Positions 51,130-60,346 of a DNA stretch of 64,000 nt are shown in pieces (positions within the stretch are counted from its first letter, which is position 1; the number at the start of each line of letters is the position of its first letter). Under the pieces are notes generated by a model. The model was not told where the DNA came from, did no database searches, and saw only the letters and a program-made list of their open reading frames with translations. Origin of the DNA: Desulfosporosinus shakirovi. GTDB lineage: Bacteria > Bacillota > Desulfitobacteriia > Desulfitobacteriales > Desulfitobacteriaceae. The stretch spans positions 62,001 through 126,000 of the forward strand of contig NZ_JAJDOO010000002.1 of the NCBI RefSeq assembly GCF_020595055.1, read 5' to 3'. The translations under genes were made by a program, and so were the position numbers.

Positions 51130-52971
51130 GTGGAGACCTTGGAAAATGAAATACGCCAAGTGGCAATCTGCCTTAAAAATCTCTCTTATCGTTATCCAAA
51201 TACAGTGGAACCAAGCTTGAAAAACATTAGCTTAGACGTGGAAAAAGGAAAATTTATTCTCATAATGGGGTCCACTGGGGCAGGGAAAACGACTTTGAGT
51301 TTATGTTTAAACGGTCTGATTCCTCAGCTTCTGGAGGGAAAACTAACAGGAGGGGTAAGGGTAGCTGGAAAGGATGTCGGGAAAACTGCAGTACAGTCCT
51401 TGTCTAAAGTTTTGGGACTTGTCCTCCAGGACCCAGAGACACAAATTATTGGCCGAAGGGTAGAGGAAGACACCTCATTTGGTCCTCGAAATTTTTTAGT
51501 GCCCTTAGAGGAGATTAAACAGAGAGTTAATCAAACCTTAGAAAAGGTTCGTCTCCAAGGGTATAACCATCGTTTATCTGAGGAACTGTCGGGGGGTGAA
51601 AAACAACGCCTGGCAATTGCAGGTGTCCTGGTGATGGAACCTGAAATTCTGGTGCTGGACGAGCCGACTTCAGAACTCGATCCGGCAGGACGCTCAGAAA
51701 TCTACGCGACCCTAGCGGATTTGCGGCGGAAAAAGGATTTAACCATTATATTAGTTGAACACTCCAGCGAAGAACTGATTTATAAGGCAGATGAAGTCGT
51801 GGTACTTAACCAGGGAGAATTAGTTTGGAGAGGAGTTCCTTCAGAACTCTTTCGCAATCTGCCCCTCTTGCGTCAGTGGGGGATTAAACCGCTTCCGGTC
51901 AGTCAGATCGGATGGTATTTCTACGAAAAGGGTTGGATTACCCTTGCTGAAATCCCCTTGGATATCCCATCTGCAGAAGGTTTGCTTAGAAAGCTTTTAC
52001 CCAAATACGGACATTGGCAGGGTCATTTACAAGGCCAAGCACAAAGACAAATGCAAGTACCAGTACCACCGGATCAAGGGTTTGGGTCAGGCCAGAGTAA
52101 GGATGGCTTGTTTCGGCATGAATTACACTTGTCTAAAAAAGCAATTGCAGTTCAACTCAAGGATCTAAATTATCAATATAACTCAGATCAGACCGCGTTG
52201 AGAGGGATTAATCTGATGATTGAAGCAGGGGAATTCGTGGCTTTAATCGGACGAAACGGAGCAGGAAAAACGACTTTAGCCAAACATTTTAACGGACTTT
52301 TGAAACCAACCAGTGGTGAGGTTATCATCGAGGGCATGAATACTCTAAAGTATGATACCTCTGATTTGTCAAAAATTGTTGGCTATGTCTTTCAAAATCC
52401 GGATCATCAGATTTTCTCAGCTACCGTCGAGAAGGAGTTGGAATTTGGGCTCAAAAACGCGGGATTTAAAGGTAAGGAAATTAAGGAACGTGTTGAACAG
52501 GTTCTCTGGTATACTGGTTTAGAAAGATATCGCAGTCTTCATCCGTTTAGTTTGGGCAAAGGAGAACGGCAAATGATTGCCGTGGCCTCAATCCTTGTCT
52601 TAAAACCTAAAGTCCTGATCATAGATGAACCGACCACGGGCTCAGACTGGACAGGAGTTCAGACAATGATGGCTTTGATCTGTAAACTCCACACTGCCGG
52701 GACAACAATTATCATGATTAGTCATGATATGGACTTAGTTGCTCAATATGCAAAGAGGGTTATTGTCTTGAAAGAAGGCGGTATTTTGTTAGATGGCACG
52801 CCAAAGAGAGTTTTTTCCAACGAACAAATTCTTCTTGACTCTGCCATTGTCCCACCCCAATTATGCAGGCTCTCATTCCAATTGGAGGATATTTTAGGGC
52901 CCGAACCCTTCATCGAAGCAAGTGAGTTTACGGCGATGTTTGAAAGCAGGGAGCAGTCAGGATGTTTATAG
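51130..52971 (+). CDS. Fused ECF transporter ATPase (EcfA-EcfA' in one chain)
   Basis: A single chain of about 613 residues carries two ABC ATPases. Domain 1 has Walker A GSTGAGKTT, Q-loop VLQDPETQIIG, signature LSGGEKQRLAI and Walker B LVLDEPTSELD. Domain 2, from about residue 345, has GRNGAGKTT, VFQNPDHQIFS, a degenerate signature LGKGERQMIAV and LIIDEPTTGSD. The linker is Gln/Gly-rich. Most ECF modules use two separate ATPases, so this is a fusion. GTG 51130 is chosen with GGGGTG 7 bases upstream; GTG 51121 is the alternative. It energises EcfT and the CblT-like S component. Confidence 0.88.
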   Translation: METLENEIRQVAICLKNLSYRYPNTVEPSLKNISLDVEKGKFILIMGSTGAGKTTLSLCLNGLIPQLLEGKLTGGVRVAGKDVGKTAVQSLSKVLGLVLQDPETQIIGRRVEEDTSFGPRNFLVPLEEIKQRVNQTLEKVRLQGYNHRLSEELSGGEKQRLAIAGVLVMEPEILVLDEPTSELDPAGRSEIYATLADLRRKKDLTIILVEHSSEELIYKADEVVVLNQGELVWRGVPSELFRNLPLLRQWGIKPLPVSQIGWYFYEKGWITLAEIPLDIPSAEGLLRKLLPKYGHWQGHLQGQAQRQMQVPVPPDQGFGSGQSKDGLFRHELHLSKKAIAVQLKDLNYQYNSDQTALRGINLMIEAGEFVALIGRNGAGKTTLAKHFNGLLKPTSGEVIIEGMNTLKYDTSDLSKIVGYVFQNPDHQIFSATVEKELEFGLKNAGFKGKEIKERVEQVLWYTGLERYRSLHPFSLGKGERQMIAVASILVLKPKVLIIDEPTTGSDWTGVQTMMALICKLHTAGTTIIMISHDMDLVAQYAKRVIVLKEGGILLDGTPKRVFSNEQILLDSAIVPPQLCRLSFQLEDILGPEPFIEASEFTAMFESREQSGCL

Positions 52972-53774
52972 AGTATTTACCGGGAGAGACCTTGCTCCAT
53001 CGTCTGGATGTCCGGACAAAAATGCTCGGATTCTTAGGGCTTATTATAATTTCCTTTCTATTTCAGGATCCAAAATATCAACTTTTGATTGTCTCGGTTA
53101 CTGGGCTTTTAGCCTTTTGGATAAAAATCCCCTTGCAAAAGATCCGGGGAATGTTGATTCCCTTGATTCCTATCATCATATCGATTATTCTAATCACAGG
53201 ATTTACATTTGCACCTGGGCGCTTTGATTATGTTTCCAGTCAAAGGATCCTCTTTTATGCCCTTCCAGGAGAAAGATTGGGGGCTACTGTAGGGGGATTT
53301 ATGATGGGAAGTACATTTATCTTTCGTCTTTTTAGTATGATGATCGCTTCATCGGTCTTGATTTTAACCACATCAATGGATGATTTCACTCAATTCTTTC
53401 AAAAGATGAAGATGCCAGTTGAGGTTTCCATGATGCTGACAACGGCGATACGATTTATTCCAACCCTAGATAAAAAACGCCGGCAAATTCTAGAGGCTCA
53501 AAGAGCGCGCGGGACTAAATTCAACGAGAAAGGGATCATCGGTTCCATACGATCCTATATACCGATTATGGTTCCCTTGTTTATTAATTCAATAATGATG
53601 GCTAATTCACTATCGATGGCAATGCTTAACAGAGGGTACGGTTTGACGCGAACTTGGACATCTATGCGCGAAATAGTCTTTGCGCCAAGGGATTATTGGG
53701 TAATGTCATTTATAGTTCTGTTGATAACATTGAGTTTCTTTGTCCGATTCAGACTGCAGCTGGGAGTATTATAG
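52962..53774 (+). CDS. ECF transporter T component (EcfT/CbiQ-like)
   Basis: A 270-residue membrane protein with about five helices. The two coupling-helix motifs of EcfT are visible: EAQRARGTKF (about residue 180) and MLNRGYGLTR (about 222), which bind the two ATPase domains. Its ATG overlaps the ATPase stop by 10 bases, a sign of coupled translation. It completes the riboswitch-controlled set of kinase, S component, ATPase and T component. Confidence 0.9.
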   Translation: MFIEYLPGETLLHRLDVRTKMLGFLGLIIISFLFQDPKYQLLIVSVTGLLAFWIKIPLQKIRGMLIPLIPIIISIILITGFTFAPGRFDYVSSQRILFYALPGERLGATVGGFMMGSTFIFRLFSMMIASSVLILTTSMDDFTQFFQKMKMPVEVSMMLTTAIRFIPTLDKKRRQILEAQRARGTKFNEKGIIGSIRSYIPIMVPLFINSIMMANSLSMAMLNRGYGLTRTWTSMREIVFAPRDYWVMSFIVLLITLSFFVRFRLQLGVL

Positions 53775-53898
53775 GTTCATCAAAAACTGTGGCTCTACAT
53801 GATTTGCATTTTCTTGATATCAAAGGTCGATGAATCAATTCAGGACTATATAATAATAAGGATTGTATTTTCGATTAAATTAATGTGGGAGAGAAACT

Positions 53899-55026
53899 AT
53901 GGCACGAGATAAAGATCGACATACTTGGCGTGAAGGATATACTACAGGAAGTTGTGCCGCGGGTGCGGCAAAAGCCGCCTGTCTGTTGCTTAAAGGGAAC
54001 AGTTTAGCGAAGCAGGCAGAGATTCCACTGCCGAATTCGGCGCGTTTAATGATGCCCATTCACAGCGGAGAATCCGGATACCCTCAAGCTTGGGCCAGTA
54101 TTCTTAAAGACGGTGGGGATGATGCGGATATCACTCATGGCCTCGAGATTCGTGCGATGGTACGTTTCATTTCTCAGCAAGGAGAAGTTCACATTCGCGG
54201 AGGCAAGGGAGTTGGGACCGTCACGAAAAAAGGCTTGGCGATCTCAGTTGGGGAAAGTGCCATTAACCCGGTACCTAGAAGAATGATCCGTGAAGCAGTC
54301 CGAGAGGTTTTTCCCGCTGAAGAAATCGAAGTTATTATCGAAGTTCCAGTAGGAGAAGATACGGCCTTGCGTACACTTAATCCCAGACTGGGGGTAATGG
54401 GAGGAATTTCAATCCTCGGGACCAGTGGGATAGTCCGTCCCATGTCTGAGGAGGCCTTTAAAACCTCCATCCTGCCGGAGCTGGACCAAGCAGTGGCTTA
54501 TGGACATAAAACTATTGTACTTACTCCCGGGCACTATGGGTATCGAGTAGCAACTGAACGCTTTAAAGTGCCGCCCGAAGCAGTAATACAGATGAGTAAT
54601 TTTGTAGGCTATATGTTGGAAGAAGCAGCCTATAGGGGGATTGAACAGGTAATTCTCTTAGGGCATATCGGAAAACTCATTAAAGTCTCGGGCGGGATTT
54701 TCCATACCCATAATCGTGTGGCTGATGCTCGAATGGAAGTCCTGCTGGCCCACGCCGCATTAGCAGGGCTTAGTATAGACACCTTAAAGCATTTGGCAGA
54801 ATTTCCAACTACCGAAGGGGCAACTGCTGAACTTTTACTCCTTGGAGAGCAAGAGCTACTTCATCACCTGGCACACTTGGCTAGTGAAAGAGCCCAAGCT
54901 TTCACCTTTGGACGGCTGAGCATTGGAACGATTATGACATTATTAGACGGAAAACCGATTGGTTGGGACATTCAAGCATGTAAGATAGTAGAGGAACAGG
55001 GATGGACTTGGTCGATTGAGGCGTAG
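53899..55026 (+). CDS. cbiD: Cobalt-precorrin-5B C1-methyltransferase
   Basis: CbiD methylates C1 of the corrin ring in the anaerobic pathway. The N-terminus REGYTTGSCAAGAAKAA is the CbiD signature, followed by GGKGVGTVTKKGL and GLSIDTLKHLAEFPTTEGA. The length of 375 residues is normal. It stands apart from the other cbi genes: a truncated nitroreductase and the second riboswitch lie between. No riboswitch is seen right before it, so it may be read through from the ECF operon (124-base gap). Confidence 0.94.
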   Translation: MARDKDRHTWREGYTTGSCAAGAAKAACLLLKGNSLAKQAEIPLPNSARLMMPIHSGESGYPQAWASILKDGGDDADITHGLEIRAMVRFISQQGEVHIRGGKGVGTVTKKGLAISVGESAINPVPRRMIREAVREVFPAEEIEVIIEVPVGEDTALRTLNPRLGVMGGISILGTSGIVRPMSEEAFKTSILPELDQAVAYGHKTIVLTPGHYGYRVATERFKVPPEAVIQMSNFVGYMLEEAAYRGIEQVILLGHIGKLIKVSGGIFHTHNRVADARMEVLLAHAALAGLSIDTLKHLAEFPTTEGATAELLLLGEQELLHHLAHLASERAQAFTFGRLSIGTIMTLLDGKPIGWDIQACKIVEEQGWTWSIEA

Positions 55027-55047
55027 GCAATTTGAATCAATTATCCT

Positions 55048-55383
55048 TTAGAAAGTTTCATACCAAACAGTGTCTTCGATCTTTTGGCGTAAAGTGTCAT
55101 GTTTTTCGAGAGATGGCTCACTTGAGGCATACCCAATTGCAAGGATATTTATTGGCTCATAGTTGTCAGGTATTTTAAATTCAGTTCTCATGACTTTAGC
55201 ATCAAAATAACAGATCCAACATGTTCCCAGATCTAGCTCAGTCGCTTGCAACATCATAGGATCGTTTACTATGCTGACATCAATCTCGGCAATAGTCTTT
55301 TCATCATGCGGTCTTTTCCATGAGAAATCTATTTTAGGATTAATAATTTTGCTTTTTGATAAATTATTTTGAAAAAGAGGAAT
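55048..55383 (-). pseudogene. Nitroreductase-family remnant, 5' truncated
   Basis: The minus strand encodes SWKRPHDEKTIAEIDVSIVND, MMLQATELDLGTCWICYFDAK and IPDNYEPINILAIGYASSEPS, the C-terminal half of a nitroreductase-fold flavoprotein. The frame upstream of the first ATG has no start codon and meets a stop at 55384-55386, so the FMN-binding N-terminal half is missing. An ORF from ATG 55257 would encode only 69 residues and is not a functional enzyme. The gene ends within 70 bases of the riboswitch. Confidence 0.75.
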
Positions 55384-55450
55384 TCAGTATATACTTATAG
55401 AATAACACTGTATCCGTCGAATACACGCCTATAGAATTAAATAGCGTTAT

Positions 55451-55620
55451 ACTTAAGGTTCCTTTAATTTAAAGGATCTAAAAGGGGAAGTCGGTGAAAC
55501 TCCGGCGCGGTCCCGCCACTGTAAACAAGGAGTTCTCTTTGTAAATCCATTTTGAAATACAAGATGCAAGATGGTTGGAAATGAGAATGACGACTTGAAG
55601 CCAGGAAACCTGCCTTAAGT
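55451..55620 (+). ncRNA. Cobalamin riboswitch 2
   Basis: Landmarks in order: GGGGAAGTCGGTGAAACTCCGG, GCGCGGTCCCGCCACTGTAA (split), and GACTTGAAGCCAGGAAACCTGCC. P1 is closed by ACTTAAGG (55451-55458) with CCTTAAGT (55613-55620). It controls the cbiET-to-cbiB operon. The stretch 55027-55764 holds only the nitroreductase remnant, this riboswitch and its terminator. Confidence 0.93.
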
Positions 55621-55678
55621 AATATCACAAACCTACGAGCGATAGGAGATGTGTGTGTTTATTCAGGGTAAACCATAC

Positions 55679-55700
55679 GAGCCGCTCAGGCTCATTTTTT
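55679..55700 (+). terminator. Riboswitch 2 terminator
   Basis: GAGCC-GCTCA-GGCTC followed by ATTTTTT. It lies between the riboswitch and cbiET, as expected for transcription attenuation by cobalamin. Confidence 0.75.
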
Positions 55701-55764
55701 ATTTGTATTCGCTAATGTATCTATAGAAATTTAGTTAAACCACATTATAGAAGAGGGGTAAAGT

Positions 55765-56985
55765 ATGTTACAGGTGATCGGTATCGGCCCCGGAAGGCCG
55801 GAATGGTTGCCCCCTGCGATTATTGAACTGGTGAAAAACTGCGAAATTTTAATCGGAGGGTCCAGGGCTCTTAAACTCTTTCCGGATTTCACAGGATATC
55901 AATATGTCCTATCCGGCAACTTGTCCAGCAGTGTAGATGTGATCAGAAATGCACTTCAGGAAAAGAAGGTTGTGGGGGTTCTCGTTTCTGGCGACCCTGG
56001 TTTTTTTAGTTTTTTACCCAGGCTAAAGAAGGAATTCCCCGAGGAGAATATCGACGTTCATCCTGGGATCAGTTCTCTTCAATTTGCGTTTGCCAGAGCC
56101 GAGCTTCCTTGGCAAGAGGCGATTTTTGCCAGTGTCCACGGCCGAGAATTATCCGTATTGCCACAAGTGATAACTCGCCCGACAGCGGTCTTAACCGGTG
56201 GGGAAAATACTCCTCAGAAAATCGCTCAATTTTATTTGGAACGCGGCCATAATCCGAAAATTTCCGTTGGGAATGCCCTTGCTTATCCAGAGGAATTTTG
56301 GGCAACAATGGATGCAGAACAGTTAGTTCAGGAAAAGACCTTTTTAAAGAACGCTATTGTTATTCTCCATCCACATTCCCATCGGTATTCCACTATACAG
56401 GGCAGCGAGCCCAGGCTTGGAATTCCAGACGAGGAGTTTTTGCGGGGCAAGGTACCGATGACAAAGGCGGAAATTCGAGTTCAAGTACTCGCCAAAGCCC
56501 AAATTTCTAAATTCGATAATGTCGTGGATATTGGCGCCGGTACAGGGAGCATTAGTATAGAAGCCGCAGGGCTCGCTTCTGAAGGGGTTGTATACGCAAT
56601 TGAACATAATCCGGAGGCGCAAGAACTCATTCTTACTAATCAACATAAGTTTAACGTTTCAAATCTTCGCTTGATTCCCGGAGTTGCACCCGATGTCTTC
56701 GGAGAGCTTCCCCCTGTCGACGTTTGCATTATTGGCGGGAGTAATGGGCGTTTAGCTGAAATATTAAAAACAGTTCCTCTTGTTGAAGGAGGAAGAATCG
56801 TGATCACAGCAGTGACGATCGAAACAGTGGCTCAAGGGCTGAAACTTTTTACAGACAATAATTATCAAGATATTGACACTGTTTCAATTCAAGCAGTTCG
56901 GTGGAAAGCAGTACAAACTCTGCATATGGCTCAAGCTTTGAATCCAATCTTTATAATATCAGCAAGAAAAGGGGAAGCATCATGA
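55765..56985 (+). CDS. cbiET: Fused cobalt-precorrin-7 C5-methyltransferase / C15-methyltransferase (decarboxylating)
   Basis: Two enzymes in one chain of 406 residues. The N-terminal CbiE (IGIGPGRPEWLPPA, then LVSGDPGFFSFL) methylates C5. The C-terminal CbiT, from about residue 225, has the class I SAM motif VVDIGAGTGSISIEAA and methylates C15 while removing the acetate carboxyl. CobL of the aerobic pathway is a similar fusion. It is the first gene of the riboswitch-2 operon; its stop overlaps the cbiL start (ATGA). Confidence 0.93.
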   Translation: MLQVIGIGPGRPEWLPPAIIELVKNCEILIGGSRALKLFPDFTGYQYVLSGNLSSSVDVIRNALQEKKVVGVLVSGDPGFFSFLPRLKKEFPEENIDVHPGISSLQFAFARAELPWQEAIFASVHGRELSVLPQVITRPTAVLTGGENTPQKIAQFYLERGHNPKISVGNALAYPEEFWATMDAEQLVQEKTFLKNAIVILHPHSHRYSTIQGSEPRLGIPDEEFLRGKVPMTKAEIRVQVLAKAQISKFDNVVDIGAGTGSISIEAAGLASEGVVYAIEHNPEAQELILTNQHKFNVSNLRLIPGVAPDVFGELPPVDVCIIGGSNGRLAEILKTVPLVEGGRIVITAVTIETVAQGLKLFTDNNYQDIDTVSIQAVRWKAVQTLHMAQALNPIFIISARKGEAS

Positions 56986-57719
56986 ATACAACATGGGGAA
57001 AATTCTATGGAGTAGGGGTAGGTCCCGGTGATCCTCAGCTCTTGACATTGCAAGCCGTTGATGTCCTTCATTCAGTCGATCTGGTAGCTATCCCGAAATC
57101 CAAGCTGGATAGAGAAAGTGTTGCCTGGGATATTGCCAAAATTCATTGTCCCTCCAATGCTCGCCTTGTCGAACTTGAAATGCCCATGACTTCAGATCCG
57201 CAGGTTTTAGCTAAGGCTTGGCAAGATGGAGCACAAACTATTCTGGCTGAATTGAAACAGGGTAAATCTGTCGCCTTTATCACATTGGGTGATCCTTCAC
57301 TTTACAGTACTTATAGTTACTTACTTAACATTCTCCAGGAGGAGCTTCCTCAGGAATATATTGTAACAGTACCTGGAATTACGGCTATGGCTGCAGCCGC
57401 CGCTAAGATTAACCTGCCCCTGGCCACAGGAGATGAGCCTCTGCTTATCTTGCCAAGTACGGAAGATGTTGGGGAGTTCCTTAATTTCCCCAATTTAGTG
57501 TTAATGAAAGTCTCCCGCAGACTTCCTGAAATTTTGACCCTGCTTGAAGAACGCGACAGAAAAGCAGTCTTATTGACTCGCCTCGGACAATCTGGCGAGA
57601 AAATTCGCTGGGAACCTAAACCAGAAGATTTTAATGCGGATAAAATTGATTATCTCAGTTTATTGCTCGTCAAAAAAGATTTGTTGGGGAGGGAAAACAG
57701 TGAGCCAGAAAAAAACTAG
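56982..57719 (+). CDS. cbiL: Cobalt-precorrin-2 C20-methyltransferase
   Basis: CbiL adds the C20 methyl from S-adenosylmethionine. The N-terminal SAM site YGVGVGPGDPQLLTLQAVDVL and FITLGDPSLYSTYSYL mark the family. ATG 56982 is chosen (AAAAGGGGAAG upstream, 4-base overlap with the cbiET stop). The gene runs 20 bases into cbiF. Confidence 0.92.
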   Translation: MNTTWGKFYGVGVGPGDPQLLTLQAVDVLHSVDLVAIPKSKLDRESVAWDIAKIHCPSNARLVELEMPMTSDPQVLAKAWQDGAQTILAELKQGKSVAFITLGDPSLYSTYSYLLNILQEELPQEYIVTVPGITAMAAAAAKINLPLATGDEPLLILPSTEDVGEFLNFPNLVLMKVSRRLPEILTLLEERDRKAVLLTRLGQSGEKIRWEPKPEDFNADKIDYLSLLLVKKDLLGRENSEPEKN

Positions 57720-58494
57720 CAGTGAAGGTGAAGTAATCTTCGTCGGAGCTGGTCCGGGGGATCCTGAACTAATTACGCTTAAAGGATCTCGCGCCCTGGA
57801 GAGAGCGGACCGCGTGATTTATGCCGGGTCCTTAGTCAATCCGGAATTGCTGGGATTGTGTCGTCCCGGAACCCCTTGTCATGACAGTGCCCATCTCACC
57901 CTTGAAGAGGTGATTACTCTGATGTTTGAGGGAAGCAAAAATGGAGAAACGATTGTCCGGCTCCATACAGGTGATCCCAGTATGTATGGAGCAATTAAGG
58001 AACAATTTGAGCATTTAGATAAGCGAGAAATACCCTATTCCGTCATTCCTGGGGTTAGTTCAGTCTTTGCCGCTGCCGCAGCGGTTAAACGTGAATTTAC
58101 CCTGCCTGATATCAGCCAAACCCTGATTCTTACCCGTATAGCTGGGCGTACTCCTGTTCCAGAGCGTGAAGCACTGGCCAAGTTAGCACAACATCAAGCC
58201 AGTATGTCAATTTTCCTAAGTGTTCAGGACATGGGATCTGTTGTCCAGTCTTTGCAGGAAGGCGGTTATCCTATCTCGACGCCTATTGCTGTGGTTGCAA
58301 AAGCGAGTTGGCCAGATGAAGAGATTCTCTTGGGAACCTTGGAAACCATCGTAGAAAAGGTTAAAACAGCAGGAATTCGAAAACAGGCTCAAATCCTTGT
58401 CGGCGATTTTTTAGATCCAGCTAAGGGATACGCCCGTTCAAAGCTCTATGACCCGACTTTTACACACGAATATCGGCAAGGGACAGATAAGTGA
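57700..58494 (+). CDS. cbiF: Cobalt-precorrin-4 C11-methyltransferase
   Basis: CbiF methylates C11. The SAM site is FVGAGPGDPELITLKGSRAL, followed by ADRVIYAGSLVNPELL and LHTGDPSMYGAI, all diagnostic of CbiF/CobM. The start is GTG 57700, 7 bases after GGGGAGGG and inside the end of cbiL. Its TGA overlaps the GTG of cbiG. Confidence 0.94.
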   Translation: MSQKKTSSEGEVIFVGAGPGDPELITLKGSRALERADRVIYAGSLVNPELLGLCRPGTPCHDSAHLTLEEVITLMFEGSKNGETIVRLHTGDPSMYGAIKEQFEHLDKREIPYSVIPGVSSVFAAAAAVKREFTLPDISQTLILTRIAGRTPVPEREALAKLAQHQASMSIFLSVQDMGSVVQSLQEGGYPISTPIAVVAKASWPDEEILLGTLETIVEKVKTAGIRKQAQILVGDFLDPAKGYARSKLYDPTFTHEYRQGTDK

Positions 58495-59630
58495 ACAGGA
58501 ATCTTGACAGGGACACTGACGCAGACGTAAACACAAAAAGTAAAGCAGCTCTTGTGACTTTAACTGACCGTGGGTTAGATACAATCCTGCGTATTGGAGA
58601 GGGTCTTCCAAATGCCATTGAAAGAGAATATTATCTTCATGAGAAGGTGCTTAATCAAGGCAACTATCATGGAGATTCACAATCCTCCCAAGGTTTTAAA
58701 ATTAAATCATTTTCTCGTTTGAGCGATATCATTCCCAGCCTGTGGCAAGAGTTTTCTGTTCTTATCTTTGTTATGGCTTCAGGAATCGTCGTACGTCAAA
58801 TTGCTTTATTAATAGAAGGGAAAGACCGAGATCCAGCAGTTCTGGTTTTAGATGAGGAAGGAAAATTCGTGATTCCTTTGCTTTCAGGACATTTAGGCGG
58901 CGCAAATGCTTGGGCCCATCAGATCTCTGAGCAAATTGAGGCTGTACCAGTAATTACGACAGCCACGGATGTGAGGGGGATGGTGGCACCGGACGAATAT
59001 GCCCGCAGGTATGGATGGAAAGTTGAACCTGTCGATCATTTACCGGCGGTCAACCGCTTACTTTTAGAGCAAAAACAGCTTAATGTCTGGGCAAGTTATC
59101 CGTTGACGCCCGAGCATGAAACATGGGTTAAGGATACCCATTATTGCTTTTTATCCGAAAAGGAAAAGAATCAAGCGAATGTCATTATTGATGCTTTTCC
59201 AAACTCAAATATTAAGGCGGATTGTCTGTATTTAGTGCCACCAATTTTAAGTATAGGAGTGGGGTGCCGCCGAGGGGTTGCCAGCGATGTCATTCTAGAG
59301 AGAATCAAGCTGGCAATAGAAGAGCTCGGAGCGTCCCTTAAGGCTATCTCGGGAATCTATAGTATTGACCTTAAATCCAATGAAGTGGGGCTGATTGAAG
59401 TTGCCAAATACCTGGGGGTTCCGTTTCGAACCTTTCGAGGAGATGAGTTGCAGTCAGTTAATCTTCAAGAACAGTTAAATCGATCAAACTTTGTAAGCGA
59501 AAAGATAGGAGTGGACGGTGTATGCGAAGCAGCGAGTTTATTGGGAGCCAAAAGGGGTCGGTTAGTACTTCCCAAGACCAAGGGGCAGGGGGTAACAGTG
59601 GCAATCAGCATAGAAAACTCTACGTCGTAG
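58491..59630 (+). CDS. cbiG: Cobalt-precorrin-5A hydrolase
   Basis: CbiG opens the ring lactone and releases acetaldehyde from cobalt-precorrin-5A. Family segments are FVMASGIVVRQIA, DPAVLVLDEEGKFVIPLLSGHLGGAN (split) and the C-terminal domain start LSIGVGCRRGV. The length of 379 residues is normal. It starts with GTG in a 4-base overlap with cbiF and shares its last 109 bases with cbiH in another frame. Confidence 0.93.
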   Translation: MNRNLDRDTDADVNTKSKAALVTLTDRGLDTILRIGEGLPNAIEREYYLHEKVLNQGNYHGDSQSSQGFKIKSFSRLSDIIPSLWQEFSVLIFVMASGIVVRQIALLIEGKDRDPAVLVLDEEGKFVIPLLSGHLGGANAWAHQISEQIEAVPVITTATDVRGMVAPDEYARRYGWKVEPVDHLPAVNRLLLEQKQLNVWASYPLTPEHETWVKDTHYCFLSEKEKNQANVIIDAFPNSNIKADCLYLVPPILSIGVGCRRGVASDVILERIKLAIEELGASLKAISGIYSIDLKSNEVGLIEVAKYLGVPFRTFRGDELQSVNLQEQLNRSNFVSEKIGVDGVCEAASLLGAKRGRLVLPKTKGQGVTVAISIENSTS

Positions 59631-60346
59631 GTCTCGGACCTGGAGACCAGGATCATATGACATCAAGGGTTCAGTCAGTATTAAATGAAGTTGAATACAT
59701 CGTGGGATATAAAACCTACATAGACCTTATTCGATCCTTTATAACCCATCAACAAATTGTTGCAACGGGGATGCGTCAAGAGATAGATCGTTGTCGGGAA
59801 GCCATTCGTTTAGCTGCTGAGGGACATCGAGTAGCTGTCGTAAGCAGTGGTGATGCTGGTGTCTACGGTATGGCAGGGATTATTATTGAATGTTTGGAAC
59901 AAGAGAACCTGCTGGATTTGCCCTTGGAAATCATTCCTGGAGTGACGGCAGCCTCTGCGGCAGCTTCCATGTTAGGCGCTCCTTTAATGCACGATTTTGC
60001 CGTGGTTAGCTTAAGTGATCTGCTGACTCCTTGGGAAGTTATCGAGAAGCGAGTTCGCTTAGCAGCCGAGGGAGATTTTATCTTTGCACTTTATAACCCG
60101 AAAAGTAATGGTCGACCTCATCACATTGAGACTGTTCGGGAAATTATTTTACGTTACCGTCGCCCTGATACCCCTGTTGGCTTGGTTCGAGAAGCCTTAC
60201 GAGGTGAGGAGTCGAGCGTAGAAATCACCACACTGGCTGATTTCACGAATCATCCCATTGATATGCTCACGACGGTCATCATTGGAAACTCTCAAACCCG
60301 GATTGTTGGCCCTTATATGGTGACTCCTCGCGGGTATAAACTGTGA
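59522..60346 (+). CDS. cbiH: Cobalt-precorrin-3B C17-methyltransferase
   Basis: CbiH contracts the ring and methylates C17. Recognised by LYVVGLGPGDQDHMTSR, VVSSGDAGVYGMAG and FALYNPKSNGRPHH. ATG 59522 (GGAG 10 bases upstream) is the only plausible start codon before the SAM motif, giving about 30 residues of polar, low-complexity N-terminal extension overlapping cbiG by 109 bases. The stop overlaps the GTG of cbiJ. Confidence 0.92.
   Translation: MRSSEFIGSQKGSVSTSQDQGAGGNSGNQHRKLYVVGLGPGDQDHMTSRVQSVLNEVEYIVGYKTYIDLIRSFITHQQIVATGMRQEIDRCREAIRLAAEGHRVAVVSSGDAGVYGMAGIIIECLEQENLLDLPLEIIPGVTAASAAASMLGAPLMHDFAVVSLSDLLTPWEVIEKRVRLAAEGDFIFALYNPKSNGRPHHIETVREIILRYRRPDTPVGLVREALRGEESSVEITTLADFTNHPIDMLTTVIIGNSQTRIVGPYMVTPRGYKL

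Noticed and set aside
55048-55257. Intact 69-residue nitroreductase
   Set aside because: Only the C-terminal half of the fold is present and coding similarity continues upstream of the ATG without a start codon, so it is a remnant.
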